A DNA stretch of 40,476 nucleotides from Lachnospiraceae bacterium UBA3772 (GTDB taxonomy: Bacteria; Bacillota; Clostridia; Lachnospirales; Lachnospiraceae), in contig DFFQ01000035.1 in NCBI GenBank assembly GCA_002371025.1, positions 1 to 40,476 of the forward strand, in the 5' to 3' direction. Made by a program: the position numbers and the translations under genes. Of this stretch, positions 34,029 to 40,476 are shown one piece after another (the stretch's first letter is position 1; every line of letters begins with the position of its first letter). The notes beneath the pieces are model-generated. The model was given only the letters and a program-made list of their open reading frames with translations, was not told the DNA's origin and did no database searches.

Positions 34029-36095
34029 TTACTCATCAGAATCCGTATCTTCCTCTGACATTTCCTCGCTGTCAGATTCTTCAGAATCCGTGTCTTCCTC
34101 TGACATTTCCTCGCTGTCAGATTCTTCAGAATCTGTATTCTCTCCAGAACTTTCCTCAGTATTCTCAGTATCTCCAGCACTCTCAGTACTTTCAGTTGTA
34201 TTCTCTTTTCTATCTATCTCATCAGTATCTGTTGATTTATAGATATTAAGATAAGGGAAAAGGTCCTCTGAAATTCTTCTAAATGTTTCTGTTGAAGCCG
34301 GGCTGTAATCAGCAAGTCCATCTCCCGGTTCGTTTACTGTTACATAAATTACAACCTGAGGATTATCAACTGGCGCAAATCCAATAAATGAAAGAATATA
34401 CTTTCCATCATCTCTTTCGCTGGATCCTTCTTTAAATTTCTCAGCTGTACCGGTTTTACCACCGATCTCGTAGCCTTCCTGTTTAACTCTCCAACCAGTA
34501 CCATTTTCAACAACACCCATAAGCATCTGTCTCATCTGCTTTGATGTTGCCTCAGAAATTGTTCTTCTCACCAGGATCTTATCGTAATTTTTAACAACAT
34601 TTCCATTGGAATCAAGAACCTGCTTAACTATATGTGGCTGATAATAATATCCGCCATTTATAACTGAGCAAAAAGCTGTTCCTATCTGTATCATGGTAAC
34701 AGTAACACCCTGACCAAATGAAGAAGTTGCCAGTTCTACAGGTCCAAGATTTTCCTTATCATAAATGATAGCGCTTTCTTCACCCTGAAGATCAATCCCG
34801 GTATACTGTCCGAAGCCAAACATCTTCTGGTATTTATCAAATGTAGTACTGCCCTCCATTGCAGCTATATGCATAAGGCTTACGTTACAGGAACTAGCCA
34901 AAGCACTTCCTACATCCACTGTTCCATGGCCTTCATGATTATGGCAGTATATCGGATAAGGCCAGCCATCTACCATAAGACTACCACCACATTCAAAGGT
35001 CGTATTTGGTGTTATAACCGCATCATCCAGCGCACCAGAAATAGTAAATGTCTTATATGTTGAACCAGGTTCAAATGCATCACTGACTGTAAAGTTACGC
35101 CAGAGCTTATTTAAAGCAGCAATCATTTCTTCATCAGAAACATTTTTTCTATGCTGCTCAAATTCAGCATCTGTCATAGTAGCATACTGATATCTTGTTG
35201 CACCATAATCATAAGGATTGTTGCAATTATACTGATGTGAATTATAAAGCGCAAGAATTTCTCCGGTATTTGGATTCATAACAAGAACTGAAATATTCTT
35301 TGCCTTAAGTTCCTTATTATACTCCTCAACGTTTTCCTGCACAATACGTTGCACTTCTATGTCAATTGATGTAACAAGAGTATTCCCATCTTTAGGAGCT
35401 TCTGTCTCATATGCAACGCTTCCGTCACTCTTTGTATATGAATAAGATCTTCCATTTTCGCCTGAAAGAACCGAATTATATTCACCTTCAAGGCCACCGT
35501 ATCCAACCAGGCCATTATCTTCAACTGTATATCCTAAAACATGACAAGCCAGTTCATTATTAGGATAGTATCTGTCATATCTTAATTCGAAATTTACACC
35601 TACAATATTATTTCCTTCTGCAGTTTTACAGAACTCTTTAAAATCCTTAACCTTCTGTGCATCAACATCTCTCACAACCGGATAGTAATAGGAATCCTTA
35701 TTTTGCAGAGCGGCATCAAACTGTTCATCTGTAACACCAAAAAATTCTTTAACTGCTTTTCTTGTAGGTTCTTTATACTTATCTTTTTCAAGAATATTCT
35801 TTGGCTCAAGTATTACTTTATAAAGCATCCTGTCAGTAGCAAGGACCGTTCCGTTACAGTCAATTATATCTCCTCTCTTGTAGGGGATTGTCTTACTATC
35901 TGACATTCTCATCTGCTGGATTGCTTCCGAGTATTCCTTACCATGCTTTATATTTATTCTAACAATATTTCCCAGGAGCAGAGCCATCACAAGAGTTACC
36001 GCTACAACATAACGATTGAGATATTTTCTCATTCGTTTTATAAGCACCTTCCTTGTCTTCCTCTTCGCTGGAATTCTCCTTCTTCTATCTTCCAT
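34029..36095 (-). CDS. Class B penicillin-binding protein (FtsI/SpoVD/PBP2X type) with acidic tail
   Basis: This monofunctional transpeptidase cross-links septal peptidoglycan and is the expected partner of FtsW. A basic cytoplasmic N-terminus (about 1-29) and a membrane helix (about 30-47) precede a pedestal domain (PYKRGDIIDCNGTVLATD). The transpeptidase domain has STYK near 346, SCN near 403 and KTGT near 548. No PASTA repeats are seen. The last roughly 55 residues are Ser/Glu/Asp/Thr-rich and end in two identical 15-residue repeats (DSEESDSEEMSEEDT). The ATG at 36095 has AAGGTGG at 6 bases; the TTG just before it is less likely. The product is 688 residues. FtsI and SpoVD roles cannot be separated by sequence. 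Confidence 0.92.
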   Translation of the reverse strand: MEDRRRRIPAKRKTRKVLIKRMRKYLNRYVVAVTLVMALLLGNIVRINIKHGKEYSEAIQQMRMSDSKTIPYKRGDIIDCNGTVLATDRMLYKVILEPKNILEKDKYKEPTRKAVKEFFGVTDEQFDAALQNKDSYYYPVVRDVDAQKVKDFKEFCKTAEGNNIVGVNFELRYDRYYPNNELACHVLGYTVEDNGLVGYGGLEGEYNSVLSGENGRSYSYTKSDGSVAYETEAPKDGNTLVTSIDIEVQRIVQENVEEYNKELKAKNISVLVMNPNTGEILALYNSHQYNCNNPYDYGATRYQYATMTDAEFEQHRKNVSDEEMIAALNKLWRNFTVSDAFEPGSTYKTFTISGALDDAVITPNTTFECGGSLMVDGWPYPIYCHNHEGHGTVDVGSALASSCNVSLMHIAAMEGSTTFDKYQKMFGFGQYTGIDLQGEESAIIYDKENLGPVELATSSFGQGVTVTMIQIGTAFCSVINGGYYYQPHIVKQVLDSNGNVVKNYDKILVRRTISEATSKQMRQMLMGVVENGTGWRVKQEGYEIGGKTGTAEKFKEGSSERDDGKYILSFIGFAPVDNPQVVIYVTVNEPGDGLADYSPASTETFRRISEDLFPYLNIYKSTDTDEIDRKENTTESTESAGDTENTEESSGENTDSEESDSEEMSEEDTDSEESDSEEMSEEDTDSDE
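34036..34125. repeat. Two tandem 45-bp repeats in the PBP 3' end
   Basis: Two 45-bp units, identical but for about one base, encode the 15-residue acidic repeat. The beginning of a third unit follows (about 34126-34137). Length variation in whole codon blocks is expected here. Confidence 0.9.
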
Positions 36096-36134
36096 CAAAA
36101 GCCACCTTAAAAAAATTAGTTCCTTGAAGCAGAT

Positions 36135-36635
36135 TTAGTTATCTGCTTCAGGAACATCATTAAACTGGTTTACATAGTCTTCATTTGCTGGTTCATAATA
36201 GCTGATCTGTCCTTTTTCAGAATACACCATTCCAAGTTCAGTCAATGCTATATTTTCAATATCTTTAAGAGTGTACATCTTGTTGATGTTCTCCTCTAAA
36301 ATCGCATTATCAGTTTTAGCCTGCTGAATCTGACTCTGGAGTTCAGCGATATGGCTCCTTTGCTGTTTGATCTTTGACTCAGTATAAATGATCATTGAGC
36401 AACATAAAACAACAGCAAAAACAAGTGAAATAGCAAGTAATGTAAAAGCTGGTGTAAATGCAAGGGATGCTTCAGCCTTTCTTGCTGCTGAAGGATGTGT
36501 TACAGGAGCCTGTTTTACACGTCTTCCTGGTTCTGGAGCACTTGGTCTTCTTTTTGGACTTGTGCTGTAATGATCAATACTTCTGATAGTACTACCGTCA
36601 ACATAATATCTTCTCTTTGGGCTGCTATTATTCAT
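36135..36635 (-). CDS. ftsL: FtsL-like septum formation protein
   Basis: This small bitopic divisome protein probably pairs with DivIC through a periplasm-side coiled coil. A basic, Pro/Ser-rich cytoplasmic N-terminus of about 65 residues precedes a membrane helix (AFTLLAISLVFAVVLCCSMIIY). A leucine-zipper-like coiled coil (KQQRSHIAELQSQIQQAKTD) and a conserved-looking IALTELGMVYSEKGQI end follow. The assignment rests on this layout and on the position between rsmH and the PBP gene. The ATG at 36635 is about 9 bases after AAGGGG; a TTG at 36665 inside rsmH and an ATG at 36641 are alternatives. The product is 166 residues. Confidence 0.83.
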   Translation of the reverse strand: MNNSSPKRRYYVDGSTIRSIDHYSTSPKRRPSAPEPGRRVKQAPVTHPSAARKAEASLAFTPAFTLLAISLVFAVVLCCSMIIYTESKIKQQRSHIAELQSQIQQAKTDNAILEENINKMYTLKDIENIALTELGMVYSEKGQISYYEPANEDYVNQFNDVPEADN

Positions 36636-36651
36636 AATCATCTTCCCCTTC

Positions 36652-37581
36652 TTATCTTCTTTCAAATACCCTTAACTTCGCACTCTTAGATCTAGGATTT
36701 TCCTCAAGTTCTTCAGCATCCGGAATTATAGGTTTACGGGTTACAACTTTGCCCTTGGATTTTCTGTTACATACACAAACAGGAAATTCAGGTGGACAAA
36801 TACAAGGGTTCTCAGCAGTTTTCATTCTCTGCTTAACTATTCTGTCCTCTAATGAATGGAAAGTGATGATACAAAGTCTTCCCTTCGGCTTTAACATATC
36901 GATCATTCCATCAATAGAATTCTCAAGAACTGAAAGTTCATGATTAAGCTCTATTCTTATGGCCTGATAAGTACGTTTTGAAGGATGTCCCCCCTCACGT
37001 CTTGCCTTTGCCGGAATAGCATTTTTTATGATCTCATTCAGTTCAAATGTCGTCTTAATTCTCTTTATTTCTCTGGCCTTAACTATATGTTTGGCAATAT
37101 TTTTAGCAAATGGATCTTCTCCATACTCTTTTATCACCCTATATAATTCCTGCTCAGAATAATCATTGATGATATCTTCTGCAGTATATGGACTGTCCTG
37201 ATCCATTCTCATATCAAGTGGAGCATCCATCCTGTATGAGAATCCTCTGTCACCGTTATCAAACTGATAAGATGAAACTCCAAGATCAAGCAGGATCCCA
37301 TCAACTTTATCAATTCCAAGATCATTTAAAACAGCATCCATATTAACGTAATTACTCTTAACTACATTTACTCTGCTGTCATTTAATCTTTCTTTTGCTG
37401 TCTTTATCGCATCATTGTCCTGATCAAGACATATAAGTCTTCCATCCGGTCCCAAATGAGAAAGGATGACACTTGAATGTCCGGCCCCACCAACGGTTCC
37501 ATCTACATAAATGCCATCTTCCTTTATAGAAAGGTTCTCTATAACCTGATCAAGCATTATGGATACATGTTTGAATTCCAT
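36652..37581 (-). CDS. rsmH: 16S rRNA (cytosine-1402-N4)-methyltransferase
   Basis: RsmH (MraW) methylates C1402 in the ribosomal P site with S-adenosylmethionine. It has 309 residues. It begins [16 protein letters not shown], with the SAM loop [33 protein letters not shown] and MRMDQD are family-specific, and the C-terminal part has [13 protein letters not shown]. It is the second gene of the mraZ-led cluster, 16 bp after mraZ. The zinc-finger-like [12 protein letters not shown] stretch near 275 is usual. Confidence 0.97.
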   Translation of the reverse strand: MEFKHVSIMLDQVIENLSIKEDGIYVDGTVGGAGHSSVILSHLGPDGRLICLDQDNDAIKTAKERLNDSRVNVVKSNYVNMDAVLNDLGIDKVDGILLDLGVSSYQFDNGDRGFSYRMDAPLDMRMDQDSPYTAEDIINDYSEQELYRVIKEYGEDPFAKNIAKHIVKAREIKRIKTTFELNEIIKNAIPAKARREGGHPSKRTYQAIRIELNHELSVLENSIDGMIDMLKPKGRLCIITFHSLEDRIVKQRMKTAENPCICPPEFPVCVCNRKSKGKVVTRKPIIPDAEELEENPRSKSAKLRVFERR

Positions 37582-37597
37582 TTATAGTGTTCCTTTC

Positions 37598-38041
37598 TTA
37601 TATATCGATATCTAAATCTTCTGCGATTCTAACAACATCATCTCTCTGCTGTTCAAGTGAAGGATGTGTTTCACGGTAAGTCTCTGCATTCCAGATCTGA
37701 GCCTTCTTACCAAGACCGATCACGATTACTTCCTTACCAAGATTTCCCATCTCCATCTGTTCCTGAGGGATTGTGATACGTCCCTGAGAATCCAGTTCGA
37801 AATCAGCAGCGTTACTGTGGAAATACATCTTAAGTGCTCTATATTCCTTCTTTGAATCAGGAAGTCTGTCCAGCTTTTCTGTAAATATTGCCCACTCTTC
37901 TGCTGAATAAACATCAATACAATTATCAAAGCTGGCTGCAAGCACTATCTTTGATCCAAGATCATCACGTAACTTAGAAGGGATGATAAGTCTGTTTTTA
38001 GCATCTAAAGTTCTTGGAAATTTTCCATTCATACATGTCAT
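37598..38041 (-). CDS. mraZ: Transcriptional regulator MraZ
   Basis: MraZ is a ring-forming DNA-binding protein that autoregulates the dcw operon. Its 147 residues hold two SpoVT/AbrB-like beta-alpha domains, with DAKNRLIIPSKLRDDL (about 14-29) and DSQGRITIPQEQ (about 83-94). The ATG at 38041 has AGGAGG 10 bases upstream; the ATG three codons later is further from it. It heads the cluster after a leader of about 130 nt with four TGGRGR boxes that fit MraZ sites. Confidence 0.96.
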   Translation of the reverse strand: MTCMNGKFPRTLDAKNRLIIPSKLRDDLGSKIVLAASFDNCIDVYSAEEWAIFTEKLDRLPDSKKEYRALKMYFHSNAADFELDSQGRITIPQEQMEMGNLGKEVIVIGLGKKAQIWNAETYRETHPSLEQQRDDVVRIAEDLDIDI

Positions 38042-38121
38042 AACTTATCTTCCTCCTTTCGTAATAATCTCTTCTCAAAAAAATATTTAATCAAAATGCG
38101 GAAAATGTTGCAGCGGATTAT

Positions 38122-38168
38122 TCTCCACTTTCCTCCATAGGGTATACTTTTTCCCCCATTTCTCTCCA
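38122..38168 (-). promoter_or_regulatory. MraZ-box array in the mraZ leader
   Basis: Four direct repeats on the minus strand read TGGAGA (38168), TGGGGG (38158), TGGAGG (38137) and TGGAGA (38127). Spacings are 10, 21 and 10 bp, each close to a helical turn multiple. This fits the known MraZ preference for TGGG-type repeats spaced 10 bp. They lie just downstream of the promoter, so repression is expected. Confidence 0.7.
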
Positions 38169-38176
38169 CATACATT

Positions 38177-38205
38177 ATATTATCTTAAAAAAAAACATTT
38201 TTCAA
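38177..38205 (-). promoter_or_regulatory. Promoter of the dcw (mraZ) operon
   Basis: TTGAAA (38205-38200), a 17-bp spacer and TAATAT (38182-38177) lie on the minus strand; an overlapping TATAAT gives a less suitable 20-bp spacer. It precedes the MraZ-box array. Confidence 0.65.
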
Positions 38206-38272
38206 GGACGAAAGCTGCTGTTTTTAGTTAAAATTAGCCAATAATATTTTCCCATTTTTATCAGAATTGCAT

Positions 38273-38300
38273 AAAAAAAGAATCGCAGTTGCGCGATTCT
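38273..38300 (-). terminator. Second minus-strand terminator between lgt and mraZ
   Basis: AGAATCGC and GCGATTCT pair perfectly around a 6-nt loop (38279-38300), and seven T residues follow on the minus strand. It lies about 225 bp beyond the lgt terminator, which suggests that a separate short transcript ends here. Confidence 0.88.
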
Positions 38301-38408
38301 TCTAAATCTTGTGGTGTCCACACATAGACACACTATATCTAGTTTTTGATATAAAAAACTCGTTTTTATCAGGATTTTTCACCCCATTTTTACTTATTTT
38401 TATACCCT

Positions 38409-38468
38409 GGGGAGGAAGGTGGGGAGGATTTATCCATAGAATTTTACCTGCGGGGAGGAAGGTGGGGA
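38409..38468. repeat. Pair of G-rich 17-bp direct repeats
   Basis: GGGGAGGAAGGTGGGGA occurs at 38409-38425 and 38452-38468, a 43-bp period, with different sequence between. The plus strand could form G-quadruplexes; the minus-strand RNA would be C/U-rich. Confidence 0.88.
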
Positions 38469-38525
38469 TTTTGGTTTTGATAGAGAGAGACAGAAAATCC
38501 CCCCGCTCAAAGATTATATAGCCAT

Positions 38526-38561
38526 AAAAAAATCTCCCCACCGAAACTCAGTGAGGAGATT
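38526..38561 (-). terminator. Terminator of lgt
   Basis: AATCTCC-CAC and GTG-GGAGATT (38531-38541 and 38551-38561) pair with a single mismatch around a 9-nt loop, and TTTTTTT follows on the minus strand. It begins about 37 bases after the lgt stop. Confidence 0.9.
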
Positions 38562-38598
38562 AACATCATTCATATATAGATTTTTATTTTCTTAAGAA

Positions 38599-39525
38599 TC
38601 AAACCACTCTATGACACTTAGGCTCTTTACCTTTTTTAATAGAAATATAATTATAAAGCAATGCAGCAAATGCAACCACAAAGCATGCGAGTCCCACAAG
38701 CTGGCTTATCTTAAAAGGACCTACCATAAGCGAATCTGTTCTAAGTGCTTCAACTAAAAATCTTCCAATTCCATATCCCGCCACATAGAAAAGTGCCAGT
38801 TCTCCATCGAACTTCTTCTTTTTTCTATAGCAGAAAATAAATATAAGAAGCATCAGATTCCATAAACCCTCGAAAAGGAACGTCGGCGTAACAGTTATAC
38901 ACGTCACACCATTAACAACTTCCGGATTCTGAATCATTTCCTTGGAAATGATACCTGCATTGACCATATACTGATAATATCCATGCTGCTCATAATAGCT
39001 TACTGGAATTGCCATTCTATAAAATGCATTTGTATATGTTCCAAAGGCCTCTCTATTAAAGAAGTTCCCCCATCTTCCAAGAATCTGTCCCACAAATACA
39101 CCCATTGCAATAGTATCTGCAAACAAAGGAAGATAAAGCTTCTTCTTTTTGGTATAGATGACTGCCACCAATACACCGGTTATAAGTCCACCGTAAATAG
39201 CAAGTCCACCATTTCTTATGTTTATCATATCAAGAAGCGTCTGTCCTACGCTTTTCCCAGGAGCAACATATTCTTTCAGGTTAAACAGCACATAATAAAG
39301 TCTCGCTCCAACAATGACCGGAGCAATCATCCAAAGAAGATAATCCACATAATCATCTGCATTCTGTCCACTTCTCTTAGCATCTTTGCATGCTATAAGC
39401 AGAGCAAGCAAAAATCCGGTAGTGATGACCAGGCCATAGAGTTTAACCTCAAAACCAAATATAGTAAAGCCCGAAGGAACATTTGAAAATCCTATTCCCA
39501 TACCTGGGAAATATATTCCATCCAT
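38599..39525 (-). CDS. lgt: Prolipoprotein diacylglyceryl transferase
   Basis: Lgt attaches diacylglycerol from phosphatidylglycerol to the lipobox cysteine of prolipoproteins at the membrane. It has 308 residues and about seven membrane helices. GGLAIYGGLITG near 110 carries the conserved His-equivalent loop region, and GRWGNFFNREAFGT near 150 is the Lgt signature with the essential Arg and Asn/Glu set. A late RFLVEALRTDS segment has the second key Arg. The ribosome site (AGGTTAGG) is mediocre, and a TATACT about 50 bp upstream may be the -10. It stands alone between ychF and a strong terminator. Confidence 0.95.
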   Translation of the reverse strand: MDGIYFPGMGIGFSNVPSGFTIFGFEVKLYGLVITTGFLLALLIACKDAKRSGQNADDYVDYLLWMIAPVIVGARLYYVLFNLKEYVAPGKSVGQTLLDMINIRNGGLAIYGGLITGVLVAVIYTKKKKLYLPLFADTIAMGVFVGQILGRWGNFFNREAFGTYTNAFYRMAIPVSYYEQHGYYQYMVNAGIISKEMIQNPEVVNGVTCITVTPTFLFEGLWNLMLLIFIFCYRKKKKFDGELALFYVAGYGIGRFLVEALRTDSLMVGPFKISQLVGLACFVVAFAALLYNYISIKKGKEPKCHRVV

Positions 39526-39622
39526 TTAAAACCTAACCTCTATTTTTCTAAACAAGTACTAAGTAAAGTCCCTAGTATAACGTCACTTAAATAACTAGAT
39601 TGAATGCTATACCAGATCTTAA

Positions 39623-40476
39623 TTAGACATTAAACTTGAAAAGAACTACGTCGCCGTCTTTCATAACGTATTCTTTTCCTTCCTGTCTAACAAGTCCCTT
39701 TTCCTTAGCTGCTGTCATACTTCCGCAGTTGATAAGATCATCATAGCTTACGATCTCAGCCTTGATGAATCCTCTCTCGAAATCTGAGTGGATCTTACCT
39801 GCAGCCTGTGGAGCCTTTGTTCCTTCTGTAATTGTCCATGCTCTTGTCTCAGACTCACCAGCTGTAAGATAAGAAATGAGACCAAGAAGCTTATAACTTG
39901 CCTTAATAAGCTTATCAAGACCTGATTCTGCAAGTCCCATATCCTGAAGGAACTCTGCCTTTTCATCATCGTCAAGCTCTGAGATTTCCTCTTCCATTCT
40001 TGCTGAAACAACAAAAACCTCAGATTCATTTTCAGCTGCATACTTTCTAACCGCTGCAACATGAGGATTGTTTGCACCATCATCAGCCATATCATCCTCG
40101 CCAACATTTGCGGCGTAGATAACAGGCTTAGCTGTAAGAAGGTTGTATTCCTTCATAAATGCCTCTTCGTCTTCATCCTCTGTTTCAAAGCTCTTAGCAA
40201 GCTTTCCTTCTTCAAGGTGCTTCTTAAGTCTTTCGATCATCTCTACTTCCTTAGCAGCAGCCTTATCATTTCTTGCAAGCTTAACCTGCTTTGCATATCT
40301 TCTATCAAGGACTTCAATATCAGCAAAAATAAGCTCGATATTGATTGTCTCAATATCTCTGATAGGATCAACTGATCCTTCAACATGGATAACATCTGTA
40401 TCTTCAAAGCATCTTACAACATGCACTATAGCGTCTGTCTCACGGATATTTGCAAGGAACTGATTTCCAAGTCCTT
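39623..40476 (-). CDS. ychF: Ribosome-associated ATPase YchF (OLA1 family), 3' part only
   Basis: YchF is a TRAFAC-class, Obg-related P-loop protein that binds ribosomes and prefers ATP. About 284 C-terminal residues are visible. The reading frame is open across the right window edge, reading [20 protein letters not shown] and then [14 protein letters not shown], which follows the G3 region. A helical insertion with KAxVIYAANV (the altered G4 motif area) is followed by the TGS-like C-terminal domain [20 protein letters not shown], which ends [11 protein letters not shown]. The N-terminal P-loop lies outside the window. No terminator was recognised before lgt, 97 bp downstream. Confidence 0.95.
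   Translation of the reverse strand, partial: GLGNQFLANIRETDAIVHVVRCFEDTDVIHVEGSVDPIRDIETINIELIFADIEVLDRRYAKQVKLARNDKAAAKEVEMIERLKKHLEEGKLAKSFETEDEDEEAFMKEYNLLTAKPVIYAANVGEDDMADDGANNPHVAAVRKYAAENESEVFVVSARMEEEISELDDDEKAEFLQDMGLAESGLDKLIKASYKLLGLISYLTAGESETRAWTITEGTKAPQAAGKIHSDFERGFIKAEIVSYDDLINCGSMTAAKEKGLVRQEGKEYVMKDGDVVLFKFNV

Larger units (their letters stand above)
38273..38506 (-). ncRNA. Possible small RNA between the two terminators
   Basis: A TATAAT at 38518-38513 (weak -35) could start a transcript near 38506 that ends at the terminator of 38273-38300, about 230 nt. It would have a 5' stem GGGGATTTT/AAAATCCCC and two copies of the C-rich segment TCCCCACCTTCCTCCCC. CCTTCCTCC is complementary to Shine-Dalgarno sequences, as in the C-rich loops of some Firmicute regulatory RNAs. 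Read-through from lgt is the plain alternative. Confidence 0.3.
38042..38598. other. 557-bp gap between mraZ and lgt
   Basis: From right to left this gap holds the lgt terminator (38526-38561), a region with two G-rich 17-bp repeats and a possible small RNA, a second minus-strand terminator (38273-38300), an AT-rich stretch, the mraZ promoter and its operator-like repeats. No convincing protein gene was found. Confidence 0.8.

Noticed and set aside
38302..38541. A 79-codon minus-strand open frame between lgt and mraZ
   Set aside because: It starts inside the lgt terminator stem, lacks a ribosome site and has no recognisable domain. The G/C-rich repeats explain its odd Pro-rich segments.
38983..39486. 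A 167-codon plus-strand open frame
   Set aside because: It lies wholly opposite lgt and shows no family pattern, so it is a shadow of that gene.

Overview
This window looks like a chromosomal core-genome segment of a Lachnospiraceae-type Clostridia (Firmicutes). The evidence is AT-rich DNA, AGGAGG-type ribosome sites with frequent TTG starts, a mraZ-led dcw cluster in the short clostridial form, the cysS-mrnC-rlmB-sigH block, type III glutamine synthetase, a CIRCE-controlled groESL, and secreted proteins with cadherin-like, cohesin-like and dockerin modules. The genus cannot be decided from the sequence. Every protein gene is on the minus strand; the only plus-strand gene is one tRNA-Thr.

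Layout in plus coordinates, transcription running right to left. 1-812: groES-groEL behind a perfect CIRCE operator. 890-2666: glnS with its own promoter and a terminator-like hairpin in the leader. 2671-6752: a two-gene surface operon, a dockerin-bearing glucosaminidase followed by a membrane-anchored cohesin-like protein with a long acidic cytoplasmic tail. 6901-7415: tRNA-Thr(GGT) with tandem duplicated promoters, then a repeat-rich gap. 7415-10949: EAL c-di-GMP phosphodiesterase, AI-2E-family permease and DUF1893-type protein. 11054-14366: cysS, mrnC, rlmB, sigH. 14698-16790: radA and a HAD phosphatase. 16869-17285: a small conserved protein. 17430-22845: purM, purN, purD, clpC. 23009-26030: glycosyltransferase, coiled-coil protein, thioesterase, metF. 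26180-28306: type III glutamine synthetase. 28476-38041: mraZ, rsmH, ftsL, ftsI/spoVD-type PBP, mraY, murD, ftsW, ftsQ, ftsZ. 38273-38561: two stacked terminators enclosing a possible small RNA. 38599-40476: ychF (partial) and lgt.

Most genes are housekeeping: septal peptidoglycan synthesis and division, translation, one-carbon and purine metabolism, nitrogen assimilation and protein quality control. The least ordinary items are the adjacent cohesin-like/dockerin pair, which suggests a cell-surface complex that tethers a wall hydrolase; a roughly 135-150 bp nested-palindrome intergenic repeat present twice, each time directly after a stop codon and with compensatory arm changes; a possible C-rich small RNA between lgt and mraZ whose repeats are complementary to Shine-Dalgarno sequences; an attenuator-like glnS leader; a 16-bp TetR-type palindrome upstream of the purM promoter; and a tRNA-Thr whose position 33 reads C instead of U. 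No insertion sequence, prophage, CRISPR array or toxin-antitoxin locus was seen.
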